From assembly GCF_017591425.1 (NCBI RefSeq), contig NW_024465434.1, positions 434,001 to 498,000 of the forward strand: DNA of 64,000 nt. The letters run 5' to 3'. This DNA is from Ochotona curzoniae (taxonomy: Eukaryota > Chordata > Mammalia > Lagomorpha > Ochotonidae). The notes beneath the pieces are model-generated. The model searched no databases. It was not told the DNA's origin and saw only the letters and a list, made by a program, of their open reading frames with translations. The translations under genes and the position numbers were made by a program. This document shows positions 55,326 through 64,000 of this stretch, one piece after another; position 1 is the stretch's first letter; each line of letters starts with the position of its first letter.

Positions 55326-55500
55326 CATAGAACAATTGGCTTCCTTTAAACATGTTTCTCTCGCTATATTCCACCAGAGAAATGATAGCAACACCACCAA
55401 CAACCAACACAAGATTCTCCAAGTTATCCTTGACTCCTTGCTTTATTCCAAAACACACATGCAATCTTACTTATTTTACCTCCTAAAGATTTACTGGCTT

Positions 55501-55828
55501 GGGGCCCAGGATAATGGCTCCCTGGCTAAATCCTCACCTTTTATGCACCGGGATACCATATGGGCACTAGTTCATATCCCAGCTGCTCTACTTCCCATCC
55601 AGTTCCCTACCTTTGGCCTGAAAAAGTAGTAGAGGTGGCCCCAAATTCTTGGGACCATGCATCATTGTGGGAGATGTGGAAGAAGCTCCTGGCTCCTAAT
55701 TTCACTTGGGCTCAGCTCCTACCATTGTGGCCACTTGGGGAGTGAACCAGTGGACAAAAGATCTTTGTATCTTCTTCTCCCTATAAATCTGCCTTTCCAA
55801 TGAAAATAACTAAATCTTAAAAACCAGA
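55501..55828 (+). mobile_element. CSINE, intermediate age
   Basis: GGGGCCCAGGATAATGGCTC head, CTGCCTTTCCAATGAAAATA and AACTAAATCTTAAAAACC tail. AAAGATTTACT lies before the element (about 55486-55496) and again after it (about 55828-55838). Confidence 0.92.
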
Positions 55829-56049
55829 AAAAGATTTACTTGTTTTTTCAGCTCCTCTCCATTCTTCCAGCTAATACCTACAGGTTAAGAATTGAGGTCC
55901 TTAACATCTGGAATCTGGACTAGTTGGCCTACTGCCCAGCTTTACTTCTTCACAGTTGCCCTCTACCTCCTGAGCTTATTGAGAATACGGACTATGTGTC
56001 CCAGCTCACGTAGTTCTGGCTGCATAGAAGATGCTCAGATAATATTGAT

Positions 56050-56360
56050 CAGGTACAGGCATTTGACCCAGCAGCTAAGATACCAGCTAAAATGGATACC
56101 TCCCCAGATTGGAATACTTGGGTTTGACTCCTGATCCAGGCTTCCTGCTAATGGGCACCCTGGGAGGCAACAACAACTCATGCAACTGGGTTCTTATGCA
56201 CCAGCAGATCTTATACACAAGGCAGATCTGAATAACAATGCCAGCTCCCAGCTCTGCCTCGCCCAACCCTAGTTGTTGCGGGCATTTGGGACAGCAAACA
56301 AGCAGATGGAACCATTTTCATTCTCCTCTCTCCCCATCTCAAATCAGTAAAATGTTGCTC
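56050..56360 (+). mobile_element. CSINE, old
   Basis: TACAGGCATTTGACCCAGCA head, GGTTTGACTCCTGATCCAGG, GGGCATTTGGGACAGCAAAC, tail CTCAAATCAGTAAAATG. A 40-50 bp extra piece in the middle is not in the consensus. Confidence 0.78.
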
Positions 56361-57042
56361 GCTGAACTCATTCAACACATTGCATTAAATACACAAAAGC
56401 AAAAAAACATACCATTTAGGGTCATCTCTGGGACCCAGAAATAGACTCACTTTTTGAAACAAATAATGTAGCTGTACTTCTCAGAATAAGATTTTTGGCA
56501 ACAAATGTTTGATACTGAAAGAAAGAATGCCTCAAATAGTACTGTATTTACATACCACTAAAGAGACCTTAGCCCTAATAACTCAAATTATCTTACTTTC
56601 CCAAGTATCTGTCTATACCCCAAAATTTGGCATTTCAATACATACTTCCTTACATTTATCTCAAGTTGTTTATGTCTGTTCTCACATCTAGATTATTTTA
56701 GAAAAAGTGATGCTGCTTCCCTTTGTCCCAACTACACATGATCTCATGTTAAGCAGCACAGATATTTCCAAGTGCATACATTTCACTGCACCAATGATGA
56801 CTCATGTACACAGAATTAAGAAAAGTAAAACTGGTCTTGTATGCTATCCTGTTCAACATAAACTATGTGATTAAGCACTTGAGTTACACAAGGAGAAAAA
56901 TTTAGTTTGCAATTTGTACCACTTAGCTGGCCTACAACTTTGCACATTTCATATGATGTTTAAGCCTCGCTTCCCTCATTAATAAAATGGGATATTCTCA
57001 TTTAGTACTTCCTCTATACAAGTAGCCTAAAAAGTTACTAAG
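56361..57042. other. Unannotated AT-rich sequence
   Basis: No repeat or exon recognised. Confidence 0.4.
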
Positions 57043-57276
57043 GGCCTGGTGTTGTGGTGTACCCGTAGGTCAAACCACTGCCTGTGATACTGGCATCCCA
57101 TATCGGTGCTAATTCAAGTCCCAAATATTCTACTTCCACTTCAGATCTCTGCTGCTGACTTGAGAAAGGCAACAGAAGGCGGCCCAGGCTCAGCCCTTGT
57201 GGGAGATCTGAATGGAGTTCCAGGTTCCTGGCCCAACCCTAGTCACTACAGTCATTTGAAAAATGAATCAGTTCAT
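57043..57276 (+). mobile_element. CSINE, old, 5' part, split by an insertion
   Basis: GGGCCTGGTGTTGTGGTGTA head to AAAATGAATCAGTTCAT. It resumes after 57454 with AAAAGATTTCTTTATCTCTC. Confidence 0.88.
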
Positions 57277-57437
57277 GGGAGGCTGGGTGGGGCTTTTCCC
57301 TTTGTTACTCCCCTAACCCCAGATACAGGGCCAAATGATTATATTAGTGTGGAAACAATGATATTACCCACTTTCACCCTGTAGCCCTTGACCCTTTGTA
57401 CCCTAACAAAGATTATTAAAATTAAAAAAACGAGAAG
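57277..57437 (+). mobile_element. 161-bp retroposed fragment nested in a SINE
   Basis: The insert starts GGGAGGCTGGGTGGGGCTTT, has TAGTGTGGAAACAATGATAT and CCCTTTGTACCCTAACAAAG, and ends ATTATTAAAATTAAAAAAAC plus GAGAA. It is flanked by a perfect 17-bp duplication AAAATGAATCAGTTCAT (57260-57276 and 57438-57454). The duplication length, A-rich end and A-rich target show L1-type target-primed insertion. The source is not recognised; a severely 5'-truncated L1 3' UTR is possible. Confidence 0.88.
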
Positions 57438-57454
57438 AAAATGAATCAGTTCAT

Positions 57455-57570
57455 AAAAGATTTCTTTATCTCTCTCTACCCCCTTTCTTCACACCTCCCT
57501 CCCGCCCTTTCTCCCCACCTCATCCAAATAAACCATGCCATTCAAATAATTTAATTTTTAAAGCCAAAGC
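57455..57570 (+). mobile_element. CSINE, old, 3' part
   Basis: Pyrimidine-rich 3' region, then CATCCAAATAAACCATGCCA and a short tail. Confidence 0.8.
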
Positions 57571-57614
57571 TCTTAGTTACATTAAGCAAAAAAAAATTCT
57601 TAATAAAGATTAAT

Positions 57615-57690
57615 TGTGATAAGACACATAACATACAACACAGTACTTGGCACATGGTAGTCAGTGGTGGCTGGCTATCATCATCATCTT
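57615..57690 (+). mobile_element. MIR 3'-end fragment
   Basis: AACACAGTACTTGGCACATG, GTAGTCAGTGGTGGCTGGCT and ATCATCATCATC match the MIR 3' end. Confidence 0.6.
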
Positions 57691-58951
57691 TGATTCCTTA
57701 AAGGGCTCAAGTTGCTGGTTCTAGGAACTTCCTGTCTGGCAGCAGCAGTATGTTCTGCCTCCTCACCATCAAAATAATCAAAAACCCTGGCAGAAACCCT
57801 CTCCTTGTTTTTACACTTCCAGGTATTGACTCCGGTGGGAGTCTGTGGGAGTGCAGAGGACCATCTGCAATTCCCCCTGACATAACTAACCTCTTCCCAA
57901 TTAAAGCCAGGCCCAAAGGACTTATTTTTCTGACTGTGTCCACCAATATGGGGTGTGTGTATGTGTGCGTGTGTGTGTGTGTGTGTGTGTTGTGTTTTTC
58001 TTCCTGTGGTTGTCACATCTGCTTTTCCCTCTACACAAGCATCTAAGAGAATCTGCAATAGGCACTTCCCACTGCACTGTGGAGCAGCCAGGCAGGTCAA
58101 TGAGGATGCCCTGAATTTGCCCCCATCCAACAGCGTCCCTCAGGGCAGCAACACGCCAAGTCCTAGCCCACAAGGACTTGAAGTTAATGGTTTACAATTT
58201 GAAAGAATGTAACCAGACGACATCATCCTAAAAACCAGCAGGAAACTGGAGTCATTTTTTATTGTACTCTGCCAAATTCATCTTCACAGGGGAACTTCTG
58301 AACAACAAAGAGAGGTCTCTGGGGCTTCAGCGGTTTATTATTCCTCCTTCTCCCCTGCCAGTCCAACTTCCCCTACTTAGAAGTGACAGTGGATTCAGCA
58401 AGCAAGCATTGCGGGTTGCCATCACACGGTCAATGTCACTGCGCTTCTGCAGGAGATCACGGAAGAAATGGTCATGCAAGGAAACATAAGGTCACCAGTC
58501 ACTCTCCTTTAGGCTGCAAATCTCTGGAATTTTGGAATTCACTGAGGAAGGGGAGAGGAGGGAGAATGAAGGAGTAGGAAAAGGAAGTGGGAAAGCAGGC
58601 TGAGGAGAAAATGAAGAATTAGCAGCCCCCATCTCTCCACTATTCAACACACACGCAGAGTACGGAGCTGCTAGTTGGCAGTGAGGGCCCAGGCAGAAGT
58701 GTCTGTCAGTGGGGACTCTTCCAGGACAAAAGAATGTGAACTTCTCTCTCCTGTTTTCAAAGTTCAAGTGATGGTCTTGCACTTTGACTCATCTTCACAC
58801 TCTTCACTGTGTCCTTGCAGGGTTTCATCCACCCTCTAGCTGCTACACTCAGGATTCCCAATTGTACTGTTTCTCCTCCCAGGAATTTGACTCACACCTT
58901 TATATCCCATTGCAAGCATAACAAGCACCTCAAACAGAACATGTTGAAAAC
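57691..58951. other. Unique sequence with a (TG)n tract
   Basis: No gene that I can support. See the findings for a weak terminal-exon candidate at 58098-58212. Purine-rich at 58545-58600. Confidence 0.4.
57953..57990. repeat. (TG)n microsatellite, interrupted
   Basis: A TG run with TATG and CG interruptions. Confidence 0.95.
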
Positions 58952-59271
58952 AGAATTTTTATTTATTTGAAAGGAAGAAGGAGAAAAAGAGAGAGGGGGT
59001 ATGCGCAATCTTCCATGTACTAGTTCATTCTCTACATGTCTGCAATAGACAGATCTGAGACAAACCCAAGCCCCCAGCCAGGAACTCCATCCAGATCTCC
59101 CACACAGGTGGCAGAAACCCAAGTACTTCGCCCATCTTCTGCTGCCTTCCTAGGTACATTAGTAGGAAATTAGATTGGAAGTGGAGTAGCCAAGACTCAA
59201 ACTGGCACTCCCATAACAGGATGTGACCACACAAATAACAGCTTTACCTGCTATACCACAACACCTACCCC
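58952..59271 (-). mobile_element. CSINE, old, reverse strand
   Basis: GAATTTTTATTTATTTGAAA, a GAGAAAAAGAGAGAG purine tract, GGTACATTAGTAGGAAATTA and GCTATACCACAACACCTACC on the plus strand. Confidence 0.88.
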
Positions 59272-59839
59272 TAAAACAAAAATTCTAGAATTGTTCTTCC
59301 CTTAGGCTTTCCAGTGTCAACAAATGGACCTCTGTTTACCAAGATACTTGGGTCAAGCACCCTGAAAGGCACCCTTAGTTCCCCCTATATGCCAATACCA
59401 CGCAAGCCCAGCCAGCCCAGCCTCTAAAATACAACTCAATCCCTACTCTTTCTCATCATTTCCAGGACTACCGGTCCAGGCAAAGACAGCCTCACCTACC
59501 ATTAGGATACAATCTCCTACAGGACTCTGCTTCTATACTTGCTTCTCCATATCCCATAATCACTAGCCACAGAGGGGCCAGGATTTCTTACTATCACAAA
59601 ATGTGTTTCTCTGCCTGAACCCAGAAAAGCCTTGCACAGACTCCCAAGTCCTTCCCAGGGACCCTTATATCTTAACTTACGCCAGTCCCTCCTACTCCAC
59701 AGCACCATCTCATCTTTCCCTTCTCATTCTCTTCTAACCGCATCTTGATTTACTGCGTTTTTAGACTGATCCAGGCTATTTCAGTCTCACAGACATTTTA
59801 GATACCACCCTTTGGGTCCATAATTGTTTCCTCCAAATC
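59272..59839. other. Unannotated, pyrimidine-rich; may be more L2
   Basis: The C/T-rich plus strand and its position just upstream of a clear L2 3' part make an older L2 body likely, but I cannot align it. Confidence 0.35.
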
Positions 59840-59933
59840 ACAGAACTCCTTACTACATTCTTATATGTGCTTGAAAGTCACCTCCTCTAAGAGGACTTTC
59901 TTGAACATCCTATATAAAATAAATGCCACTTGG
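59840..59933 (+). mobile_element. L2 3' part, segment 1
   Basis: CAGAACTCCTTACTACATTC, GTCACCTCCTCTAAGAGGAC, TTTCTTGAACATCCTATATA, AAATAAATGCCAC follow the L2 block 'CTCAGAGAGGCCTTCCCTGACCACCC...AAAATAGCAC'. Confidence 0.7.
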
Positions 59934-60205
59934 AGTTGGCATTTAGCCTATCAGTTAAATGCCCATGTCCCACATCAGGGAAACGGGGTTCAGCTCCTGA
60001 CTCTGGCTTCCAATTCCAGTTTCCTGACACGAAAACCTCTAGGAGGCAAAAGTGATGGCTCAAGATCATATCACCCCCCCTGATGGGGGTGAATGCCACA
60101 CTCCCGGCACTAGCCCCAGGCCGGCCCTGGCTATTGCATACATTCAAGGGATGAACCAGAGAATATCTGTCTCTCAAGTAAAGAAAATATTGCGATAAAT
60201 AAGCA
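59934..60205 (+). mobile_element. CSINE, old, inside L2
   Basis: TTGGAGTTGGCATTTAGCCT head, GGGTTCAGCTCCTGACTCTG, AACCAGAGAATATCTGTCTC, tail CTCAAGTAAAGAAAATATTG. A short internal inverted repeat (CCCCCCTGATGGGGG, about 60074-60088) is not part of the consensus. Confidence 0.78.
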
Positions 60206-60395
60206 AATCCGCACTGCTCCCTGGTACCATCCTGGGTTATCTCTATAGCACCTGCCACTATTTGAATTGCATCCTATTCGCTTATCAACTGTCTCTCACC
60301 TGCCACAAGAACAGGAACTTTCTATCTCATTCTCCCCTGTATTCCCAGAGCCTGTGACAGACCCTCAAAAAGCATCTGAATAATCAAGGCTGAGC
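60206..60395 (+). mobile_element. L2 3' end, segment 2
   Basis: ATAGCACCTGCCACTATTTG, TCGCTTATCAACTGTCTCTC, CCACAAGAACAGGAACTTTC, CTGTATTCCCAGAGCCTGTG and CCTCAAAAAGCATCTGAATA complete the L2 3' end in the right order. Confidence 0.75.
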
Positions 60396-63300
60396 CAATG
60401 GGGTTGAACAGAAAAGATTTCCTATAGCTTTATTTACAAGGAGATAAAGGACCCATGTTGGCTGAACTCATAGTTGAAGCTGACTCAAAGCTCCAATTTC
60501 ACCACATCTCTTCCCGGGACACCTTTAGTCATCAAAGACCACGTGTCATTTTTCATAGGGGGGCTCCTAAGCCAAAGGTTAACAAGGTTAAAAAATCTGT
60601 TCCAATCCATAGCCACTGTCTAGTTAAACCAGTAGATGAATAGGAATGGAAGCTATCACAGTTGGATAGTGCTATTAAAAAATGGATTTCGAAATAAAAT
60701 ACTTAAGCATGTCAGACACAGCTCAAGCAGGGTGTGGAAAGACACCACATGCTAGCCCTCAGGTGGTGTTGCAAAACACGTGGCTGAAGCCTGGCTCGTT
60801 TAAGAGGGCTCTGGCAATGGAGTATGTTACTACTTTTCTGCACCAGACTTAGGTATCATGCTGAGAAAAACCATCTGCCTTCCACATTTACCCTGACAGC
60901 GGTAGGCGTGACAGTCTTCAAATGCAACAGGCACACCGTGGCTATACACAGTTTGAACTCTCCATGAAGACTGCAAACTGTTTTTGGCAGTCATGATGCT
61001 GTCAGCAAGCCCAAGTGACATAAAACATCGTTGTTGCCATCTTGCACATTGCTGAGTTCCACGACCTTCGTGCTAAAGTCAAACCTCTGCCTGGCTTAGG
61101 AGCGCCCACCAGCCCTGAGAAGCATGGAGCAGTCATCCACGGGCAGCAACCTGTGCTCACAAGCAAGGTCCACACAGACAAAATGCTTCCCAGGAGCACA
61201 GCAAAGCTGCCCAGAAACACCTCTGGAGAAATAAGTATGCACTTGGCCAGGCTCTCCAGCACCGGAACAGCGAGACGACTTCCGCATCACCAAGGGTCTG
61301 CTTTCCACCCTCTGCAGCTGAGCCCTCTCACACCTCCACACTGAGAGGTCACAGCCCACTTTGGATTAAATACTCTTTGGAGCTTACTGGAAACTCACTG
61401 GCGGCTGAAGTTGTGTTTTGAGAATAAACCACATAATCTGCAAGATTTCCAAAAGGCGTATTTTCTGTTCCAGCCAAGCGGAACGTGCCGCCGAGGCCAT
61501 GGACGGGGGCACCGGGAATCCCTCAGATTTCCAGTGTTCAGAGATCGCACATGAGGATCAAACTCTTTTGGGATGGCCAGGTCCACTTTCTATGCCAAGA
61601 ACTGAAACACAATACAGGTGGCAGGGAATTGCTATGCAGCCCCACAGTGGCTGCACGGTACCACCCCATCCTCCTGTTTGGTTGCCAAGCAGTAGTGCCA
61701 GGCAGCCTCTCTTCCTCTTCATTGGTCTTCTGTAGACTCCACACCCACAGGTACCACATGGGGAGGCCTGCTGGCCTGCAAATGTGCAGCTGGCTCACCC
61801 TGCACATGAATAGGCCTTCCTGGGATTATGTAAGTTAGCTATGTAAACGGCAAGGAGCCCCCCACCCCCCCAAGCCTGCAGTCCTTGGCCTGCTGACACA
61901 GCTGCAGGGGAGTGCCCACTCGCTGCAGTGCCGAAGGATATTCAGTTACAGAGAAGAAATCATAACAAAGACAGGAAACAGATCAGCACACTCTGGGTTT
62001 GCACCCTCCCCGGGGAGTGCTGCCGATCTCCAGGCTGCAGTTGCTGCTCACCCTGCCTGGAAGAACGGCTGAGTCACGTGCTGGAGCTGGTGGAGGCGAG
62101 TACGGCAGTGCAGCCAAGGGCGCACAGTCAGCACATGGGGGAGCCTTCCCCCATCTCCGAAACCAAGGGACTCGGGGAAGCTCAGAATCTACAAAATATG
62201 CTGCTAGGGCTGGCTGACCAGTTGGGAAACACACACAGTGCAGAAAACCGGGTAGTTGTTTACTTATAACAAGGTGTCATGAGGCTAACTAGGCACTCCC
62301 TTGGACATCGTTATGGGCTCCATGGGGCGGGAGGCGGGGGAGGCAGCTTCCTTCTTTTGGACACTTTCTGCCCTGACTTCCAAGTGGAGTGGATGAGAGT
62401 AAGCCTTCTTCATTCAGTCTTTTTAAAGTACCACTGCCAACACAAACTGGATCGTTGAAGGTTCAGTCTGGGATTAAGGGGATGGCATATCTTACTGGCA
62501 GCATAGAGGTAGTTTTTCCAAAGTTACAGTAAGTTTGCAGAACTAGAAATTTATATATTAAATTCTTCTGACAGAATTACATAAACATGTCTAGAAGTGC
62601 GTCAAGATGTGGCTTGCCAGAGGCGTCGCATTTGCTTTGTGGCGCTGAAACTCACCGCACCCTGCCAGAGAGGAGCTCAGGAAGGGGGGGGCGGGGAACG
62701 GGAGCCTTAGATGATCCTCAGACTCAGAAGCTAGAGACAAAAACACTCAGCTCACTTGTGACCTGCGCCTGTACCATTCTTTCCCCTCTCCTATGTTTTT
62801 ATCTGCAACATGAATACTTTTTGAGGATGCTCATAGAGACCTTTACCAGACCAAAAGCTCGGTCACTCCTCTCTTAACTTACCCTTGCACCATCTCATAG
62901 AAGACCTGCTTCTGTCTCCTGCTTCAGTGTTAAAGCAATAATGCTCATTGTCCCTGCAATGGAATAAAGGCGCAGATTTCTGTCATGATGGAGCCATTCT
63001 CTCTTCCCCACCTGAGCCTGCTGAGTTTTCCGACCAACAAGAGGACAGGAGGATAGCCTGAGGAGCCAGAGATGCCCTGGGGACCCAGGCTGGCCCTCAT
63101 TTCTGACCCCAGGCCTCTCCATCTGCCAGAAGTGTCTTTTTAGAGTGTGCCTCCACTTCCATGAGTGCTCAGGACCCTTCCCCCCCTGCCGCCCCCCCCC
63201 CCCCGGAGCCTGACACCCTCCAGTGCAGCACAACTTGTCTGACCACTTAAGGTCCTCTTCCCTCTAAATTCCTGAAGAATTTATGATCACAGAGTTCCTC

Positions 63301-63539
63301 TCCCAGGTGAAGAGGTTTGTCTCCACTTCCTCTGCAGTTCAGCGTCACATCTGGTGCTGGAGGGCTTACCCTGCACGGTGAGCACTCAGTGATTTTTACC
63401 TGCTCTCTCTGTGTCTACCGAGACGCTTGACTCAATGTGAAACAGGATGGCTCCTAGGAATCGGCAGAGAAACACCCTTCTGCACATTTGAAGAATGTCA
63501 ATGAAAAGTCCCATGTTGTGTATACATTGGAGTTCAGCA
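60396..63539. other. Unique, relatively GC-rich sequence without a recognised gene
   Basis: About 3.1 kb nearly free of SINEs. Several open frames overlap on both strands, for example 61418-61735 (+), 61485-61838 (+), 61928-62269 (+) and 62895-63233 (-). None has a domain, and the same bases are often open on both strands, as in GC-rich noncoding DNA. I cannot exclude a small exon. Confidence 0.4.
63177..63205. repeat. Poly(C)-rich tract
   Basis: CCCTTCCCCCCCTGCCG then a run of about 14 C. Candidate for i-motif or G-quadruplex structure on the opposite strand, and a likely assembly weak spot. Confidence 0.9.
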
Positions 63540-63612
63540 GTGCCTACCACAAAGCCTACGAAAGCCCGGCATACACCAGTGGCTAACACATGTGTGTGGA
63601 ATGAACTTCTAA
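63540..63612 (+). mobile_element. L2 3'-end fragment (tentative)
   Basis: GTGCCTACCACAAAGCCTAC, CCCGGCATACACCAGTGGCT and ACACATGTGTGTGGAATGAA resemble the last 70 bp of L2. Confidence 0.4.
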
Positions 63613-64000
63613 ATAAAATCCTTAATCAGCCAAAGGAGTGAAAGGGCTACATGCTGGGGGAGGCACAAAGGGTGAAGTGCCTCAAGTTGAGATACCCTGG
63701 AGACTTGCAGACCATTTTTCTCTCCCTTAAAATTTGGCTAAGTCCATGTCCACATTAGCAGACCCCAAGCATGTTCCTTTGCACACACTGGGAATCAAGT
63801 ATCCTCTCTATGCTGGAATGCCTGTCTGGCCCTTCTCCACTTTCAGAAGCTTCCACCATGCAGGCAGAGCCACTTTAGGGTATCCTGACTTCCGCCATGC
63901 CTCTCAGCTATGAGGTAAGGGAGCAGAGTAGGGAGAAAGGAAGCAGAAGAGATTCACAAAGGAGCATGTCAGCTTGGCCCTGAAATCAATCTGGAAATCT
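63613..64000. other. Unannotated sequence to the window end
   Basis: No repeat or exon recognised. Confidence 0.4.

Noticed and set aside
57684..58130. 148-codon minus-strand open frame with an HT repeat
   Set aside because: The THTHTH stretch is the translated (TG)n microsatellite; the rest shows no domain.
61928..62269. 113-codon open frame that reads rather protein-like in its second half
   Set aside because: No recognisable domain, no start context or splice sites, and the opposite strand is open over the same bases. Left as unannotated.
1..64000. CRISPR arrays, operons, prophage or other prokaryotic systems
   Set aside because: SINE, MIR, L2, L1, MaLR and MER2 content, dinucleotide microsatellites and CpG depletion show mammalian nuclear DNA. 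The regular repeats are microsatellites or transposon-derived.

Overview
This window is vertebrate nuclear DNA, and I see no protein-coding gene, tRNA, rRNA or CRISPR array that I can support. The host is most probably a lagomorph. The dominant repeat is a tRNA-derived SINE of the lagomorph C-repeat (CSINE) type. It has a pol III B box of the form GGTTCTAATCC, an internal CCCATATGGG(C/T)GCC block, and a tail of the type AATAAAAATAAATAAATCTT plus poly(A). Its youngest copies differ from the rabbit consensus as I remember it, which makes a pika (Ochotona) more likely than a rabbit. The species call is inference. All apparent ORFs lie in repeats or AT-rich filler and look fortuitous, apart from decayed LINE-1 ORF1 and ORF2 pieces.

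Layout. 1-9 kb: unique sequence with five SINEs, MIR fragments, a reverse-strand L1 3' end, an old mammalian repeat and simple repeats. 9-11.5 kb: an ancient L1M ORF1 and inter-ORF region (plus strand) carrying an old SINE, then two young SINEs inserted in series at one target site. 11.6-13.5 kb: a GC-rich, degenerate, VNTR-like block that ends in AATAAA plus an A-rich tail, so it looks like an unclassified composite retroposon. 13.6-19.7 kb: SINEs, MIRs, a (TG)n tract and an L1 3' end. 19.7-22.7 kb and 38.95-41.9 kb: two related, almost complete LINE-1 derivatives of about 2.95 kb. Each has a 5' UTR, an ORF1 and only the first ~130 bp of ORF2, joined directly to the 3' UTR. This is the architecture of the non-autonomous 'half-L1' (HAL1) type. 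25.3-26.4 kb: two SINEs, the first split by a 381-bp solo LTR of class II (IAP-like) type with perfect termini and a 6-bp target duplication. 28-34 kb: SINEs, L2 and MIR fragments, and microsatellites. 35.2-37.3 kb: the 3' part of an L1 ORF2 broken by two young SINEs with perfect target duplications. 38.0 kb: a MER2 DNA-transposon fossil. 42-53 kb: mostly unique AT-rich DNA with L1 3' ends, L2/MIR fragments and an inverted pair of a ~215-bp unclassified repeat. 54-55.3 kb: an L2 fragment and two oppositely oriented MaLR (MLT1-like) LTRs. 55.5-60.4 kb: SINEs (one split by a 161-bp retroposed fragment with a 17-bp target duplication) and an L2 3' end split by a SINE. 60.4-64 kb: more GC-rich and mostly unique, with no recognised exon.

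No genes act together here. The story is retrotransposition: L1-type machinery, recognisable from A-rich tails and target duplications, has mobilised SINEs, half-L1 elements and smaller fragments into each other over a long time. Family names come from recognition by eye, not from a database search. Boundaries are accurate to a few bases where target duplications are given, and to tens of bases otherwise.
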